The notes under the pieces were generated by a model, which worked only from the letters and a program-made list of their open reading frames with translations, made no database searches and was not told where the DNA came from. Below are positions 31,709-33,828 of a stretch of 33,828 nucleotides of DNA, in pieces. Position numbers and translations under genes: made by a program. The stretch lies in assembly GCA_002306055.1 (NCBI GenBank), contig DBRR01000039.1, positions 33,124 through 66,951 on the forward strand, read 5' to 3'. How positions within the stretch are numbered: the stretch's first letter is position 1; each line of letters starts with the position of its first letter. The stretch is from Anaerolineaceae bacterium UBA1363 (GTDB taxonomy: Bacteria > Chloroflexota > Anaerolineae > Anaerolineales > Anaerolineaceae).

Positions 31709-32581
31709 CTAAAACAATGACTCGTGCGGGTGCTTTTCGTCCAGTTTTGCCAATCCGTAAGATGCAGCACCACCCACCAAAAAGAGCAAAGCGCATGCCA
31801 GGATGACGCCAATCTGGTTTACACCAGAAGGAATAATGGCAGCGGTTGAGCCAATCACAATGCCAATAATGATGTGGTACATCAGGGCATGGTGATTGCG
31901 GAAGAGCCAACTAACCAACCGTGCAAAAATGAAAATCACCAACACCACCCCGAGGATGAGTGGAAGGATCACTCCCAGGTCGAGGTTCTTGATGCCGTTA
32001 GCCATTGGCTGGTAGAGGCCGAGGTAAAGCAGGAAGTTCGAAGGGCTCATACCTGGCACAACCAATCCAAGCCCGGTGAGCGCGCCGCTGAGCACCCAGC
32101 CCCAGAAACTAGGCTGCATGGTGACAGAGCCGATGGTTTTCATCCAGGTCATGAAGAGGTAGATCCCCACTGCAAACAGGGCAAGCAGCAGCCAGTGCCA
32201 GTTTTTACGACCCTGTTCGCCCGCAGTTCTTAACAGAGAGGGGAGAGTGCCCGTAATAAAGCCGATAAAGAGCCAGGTGAATTGAGCAGCAAAATGGCCG
32301 AAGGCATAATCAATGACAGCCGAAAAAGCGACAACGCCAATGATTCCACCAATCCCGACTGGAAGGAAATAGCGCAGGTTGGGCATGAATTTCTTGCGGA
32401 TATCCGCCAGCCACCGTACAAGGGGCTCGTAGATTCCAAATACGACCATAAGCACTCCACCGGAAAGGCCGGGTGTAATAGCGCCGATGCCGGCGAGGAT
32501 GCCCTTAACCAGGCGGATGATCCACGCGAAGATGGCGTTACCCTGGGTTTGCGGTGTTAGTGTGTTTTCAGTTGAAGTCAT
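31709..32581 (-). CDS. DUF368 membrane protein (PopT-like polyprenyl-phosphate transporter)
   Basis: A 290-residue membrane protein. Two related motifs in opposite halves identify DUF368: ITPGLSGGVLMVVFGIYEPL (about 35-54) and LVVPGMSPSNFLLYLGLYQP (about 173-192), each beside membrane helices. DUF368 proteins have been linked to recycling of undecaprenyl phosphate across the membrane, supporting cell-wall synthesis; the assignment here is by family only. The ribosome-binding site is weak (GGAAAG about 11 bases upstream). It seems to be transcribed alone. Confidence 0.85.
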   Translation of the reverse strand: MTSTENTLTPQTQGNAIFAWIIRLVKGILAGIGAITPGLSGGVLMVVFGIYEPLVRWLADIRKKFMPNLRYFLPVGIGGIIGVVAFSAVIDYAFGHFAAQFTWLFIGFITGTLPSLLRTAGEQGRKNWHWLLLALFAVGIYLFMTWMKTIGSVTMQPSFWGWVLSGALTGLGLVVPGMSPSNFLLYLGLYQPMANGIKNLDLGVILPLILGVVLVIFIFARLVSWLFRNHHALMYHIIIGIVIGSTAAIIPSGVNQIGVILACALLFLVGGAASYGLAKLDEKHPHESLF

Positions 32582-32811
32582 AAGATAGCAGCTTTCCGTT
32601 TAAGAGTCAGCTTCCATTCTACAACAAATACCCGGATTGGGTGAAAGCGAGAAATCAGCAAGGAATGTTCTCCTGGCACAAGCGAGCTTCTTTTCATCCT
32701 TTACCTCTCATAATGATAAGATGAACTCTGAGGGTGAGTATCGAATCTGAACCACTGACAATGCAGTCAAGTATTTGGGAGAGACATTCTTGATTGCGGG
32801 AAGAACTGCTT

Positions 32812-33360
32812 TCAGCCGAGCTTGATCAGCCATTCTTCCAGGTCATCCAGCCAACGCAGGCTGGCTTCATCGCGAAACAGGCGGTAGGAATGAACAATCC
32901 AGTCGTCCAGTTCCGACTCTTCCTGTGGAGCTGTCTGTTCAGCAAGGCTGGTATACCAGCGTCGACAGACTTCACGCTGGGCTCTCAGCAGGGTGAGCGC
33001 GCGTTCGAGCGAATACTTGCGGGCGACGATTAGCTTCGCTAAAAACTCCTGGCGGATGTCACGAGCCCTGGTGACGGGCGAGTCGAACCAGACGTTGAGT
33101 GCCTCCCTCCCGGCAGATGTAAGCCTAAAGTAGTGGCGCGATGGATTAGCTTCGGGGTGGTCCGGTGCATCCTCAACCAGCCCGGCCTCCTTCAGTTTTT
33201 CCAATTTTGCATAGAGCAGACCCTGCTTGAGGTTCCAAATCTTATTGATCCCAGGCATAGACGAAATCCGCAGATGGATTTCATAGCCGTGCATGGGTTT
33301 TTCGTCAAGCAGCGCCAGGATGACGTGATCGGTAGCAATTGGGGAAGTGGGGCGGGGCAT
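32812..33360 (-). CDS. PadR family transcriptional regulator
   Basis: A 182-residue regulator. The N-terminal PadR winged helix is clear (ILALLDEKPMHGYEIHLRIS, IWNLKQGLLYAKLEKLKEAG, RHYFRLTSAGREAL), followed by a PadR-type C-terminal helical domain used for dimerisation. AAGGAG lies about ten bases before the ATG. It lies 28 bases after the cupin gene on the same strand and is likely co-transcribed. Confidence 0.87.
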   Translation of the reverse strand: MPRPTSPIATDHVILALLDEKPMHGYEIHLRISSMPGINKIWNLKQGLLYAKLEKLKEAGLVEDAPDHPEANPSRHYFRLTSAGREALNVWFDSPVTRARDIRQEFLAKLIVARKYSLERALTLLRAQREVCRRWYTSLAEQTAPQEESELDDWIVHSYRLFRDEASLRWLDDLEEWLIKLG

Positions 33361-33388
33361 TTTATCTACTCCTTGAGAAGGACAGCAA

Positions 33389-33739
33389 TCAGAGGAGGGT
33401 GGTTACATCCTCTCCCTTGGGCACCAGGCAAAGAAACTCAAACGGTTCATCGGAGAGATTGACGTAGTAGTGGGGTAAGTCAGCTGGTATGAAGACGATG
33501 TCACCCGCGCTTACTTCGCATATCTCCTCACCCAGGCGGACGCGGGCTCTGCCCCGCAGGACGTATTGCTCATGTTCGACTTTATTGGTATGCAGCGGCA
33601 TGCTGCCGCCAGGCTGGATACTGAACTTGCGCATAGCAAAATTAGGAGCTTCCTCCGCAGAGATCAGGACCGCTTTGCTTACGCCGGTTGCATTTGGGAC
33701 GGGTTCGGTGGGGATATCCTGGATGTGTTTGATGCTCAT
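33389..33739 (-). CDS. Single-domain cupin protein
   Basis: A 116-residue cupin barrel. The metal-site motifs are GGSMPLHTNKVEHEQYVLRG (H50, H56 and neighbouring E/Q) and GDIVFIPADLPHYYVN (H90). Activity unknown; such proteins are often small-molecule isomerases, dioxygenases or sensors. The frame is open from 33799, but ATG 33739 has AAGGAG close upstream and gives the family length. It is followed by the PadR gene. Confidence 0.85.
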   Translation of the reverse strand: MSIKHIQDIPTEPVPNATGVSKAVLISAEEAPNFAMRKFSIQPGGSMPLHTNKVEHEQYVLRGRARVRLGEEICEVSAGDIVFIPADLPHYYVNLSDEPFEFLCLVPKGEDVTTLL

Positions 33740-33828
33740 TACTCTCTCCTTGAATGAGCTAATTCTACCAGTCCCTGGCGGATGGACCAAGATCAACAAA
33801 GCGTATGGACTAATACCCTGCTTCGCGG

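Noticed and set aside
32733..32790. tRNA-like T-arm sequence on the minus strand
   Set aside because: No acceptor, D-arm or anticodon stem can be paired around it.

Overview
The window looks like chromosomal DNA of a Chloroflexota bacterium, most likely Anaerolineae-like. This is judged from the style of the ribosomal proteins and RpoB, the many small Chloroflexota-type membrane proteins, and an N-type ATPase. It carries core genes with few signs of mobile DNA. The exception is an AbiE toxin-antitoxin pair. No tRNA, rRNA, CRISPR array, transposase or phage gene was seen.

Layout. (1) 472-7683, plus strand: an N-ATPase operon (predicted Na+-translocating F-type ATPase) in the order atpD-C-Q-R-B-E-F-A-[PII-like]-G. 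It starts from a strong sigma70-type promoter. There is no separate delta gene: the C-terminal delta signature is fused to AtpF, and AtpA has an N-terminal extension of about 48 residues. A PII-like gene of the CdAMP_rec (DarA/PstA) family sits between atpA and atpG, with its start codon overlapping the atpA stop. (2) 7891-9483: rpsU and infA with a terminator, then a GNAT acetyltransferase. (3) 9500-14468: a small acidic protein, an AI-2E-family membrane protein, an aldo/keto reductase with a ferredoxin domain coupled to a DUF2085 protein, and DUF4126/DUF4190/small membrane proteins. (4) 14478-19590, minus strand: a thiamine salvage operon under a TPP riboswitch, with thiamine pyrophosphokinase, a ThiB-ThiP-ATPase importer and a translationally coupled DUF402 protein. 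(5) 19780-21512, minus strand: an AbiEi/AbiEii toxin-antitoxin operon with a perfect 15-bp inverted repeat over its promoter and start codon. (6) 21672-22406: an orphan GntR/UTRA regulator. (7) 22443-30370, plus strand: rpoB-rpsL-rpsG-fusA-rpsJ with tandem promoters and a strong final terminator. rpoC and tuf are missing from their usual places, and rpsJ is cut off from the rest of the S10 operon. (8) 30539-33739: OsmC, a 2H phosphoesterase, a DUF368 transporter, a PadR regulator and a cupin.

How the parts fit together. The ATPase genes form one coupled transcription unit. The PII-like protein is placed where it could tie a small-molecule signal to the Na+ ATPase. The thi operon is a complete salvage route: import thiamine, pyrophosphorylate it, and switch off when TPP is plentiful. 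Several genes (atpD, the GNAT, the AI-2E-like gene) have a -10 hexamer six to nine bases before a start codon, which suggests leaderless transcripts are common here.
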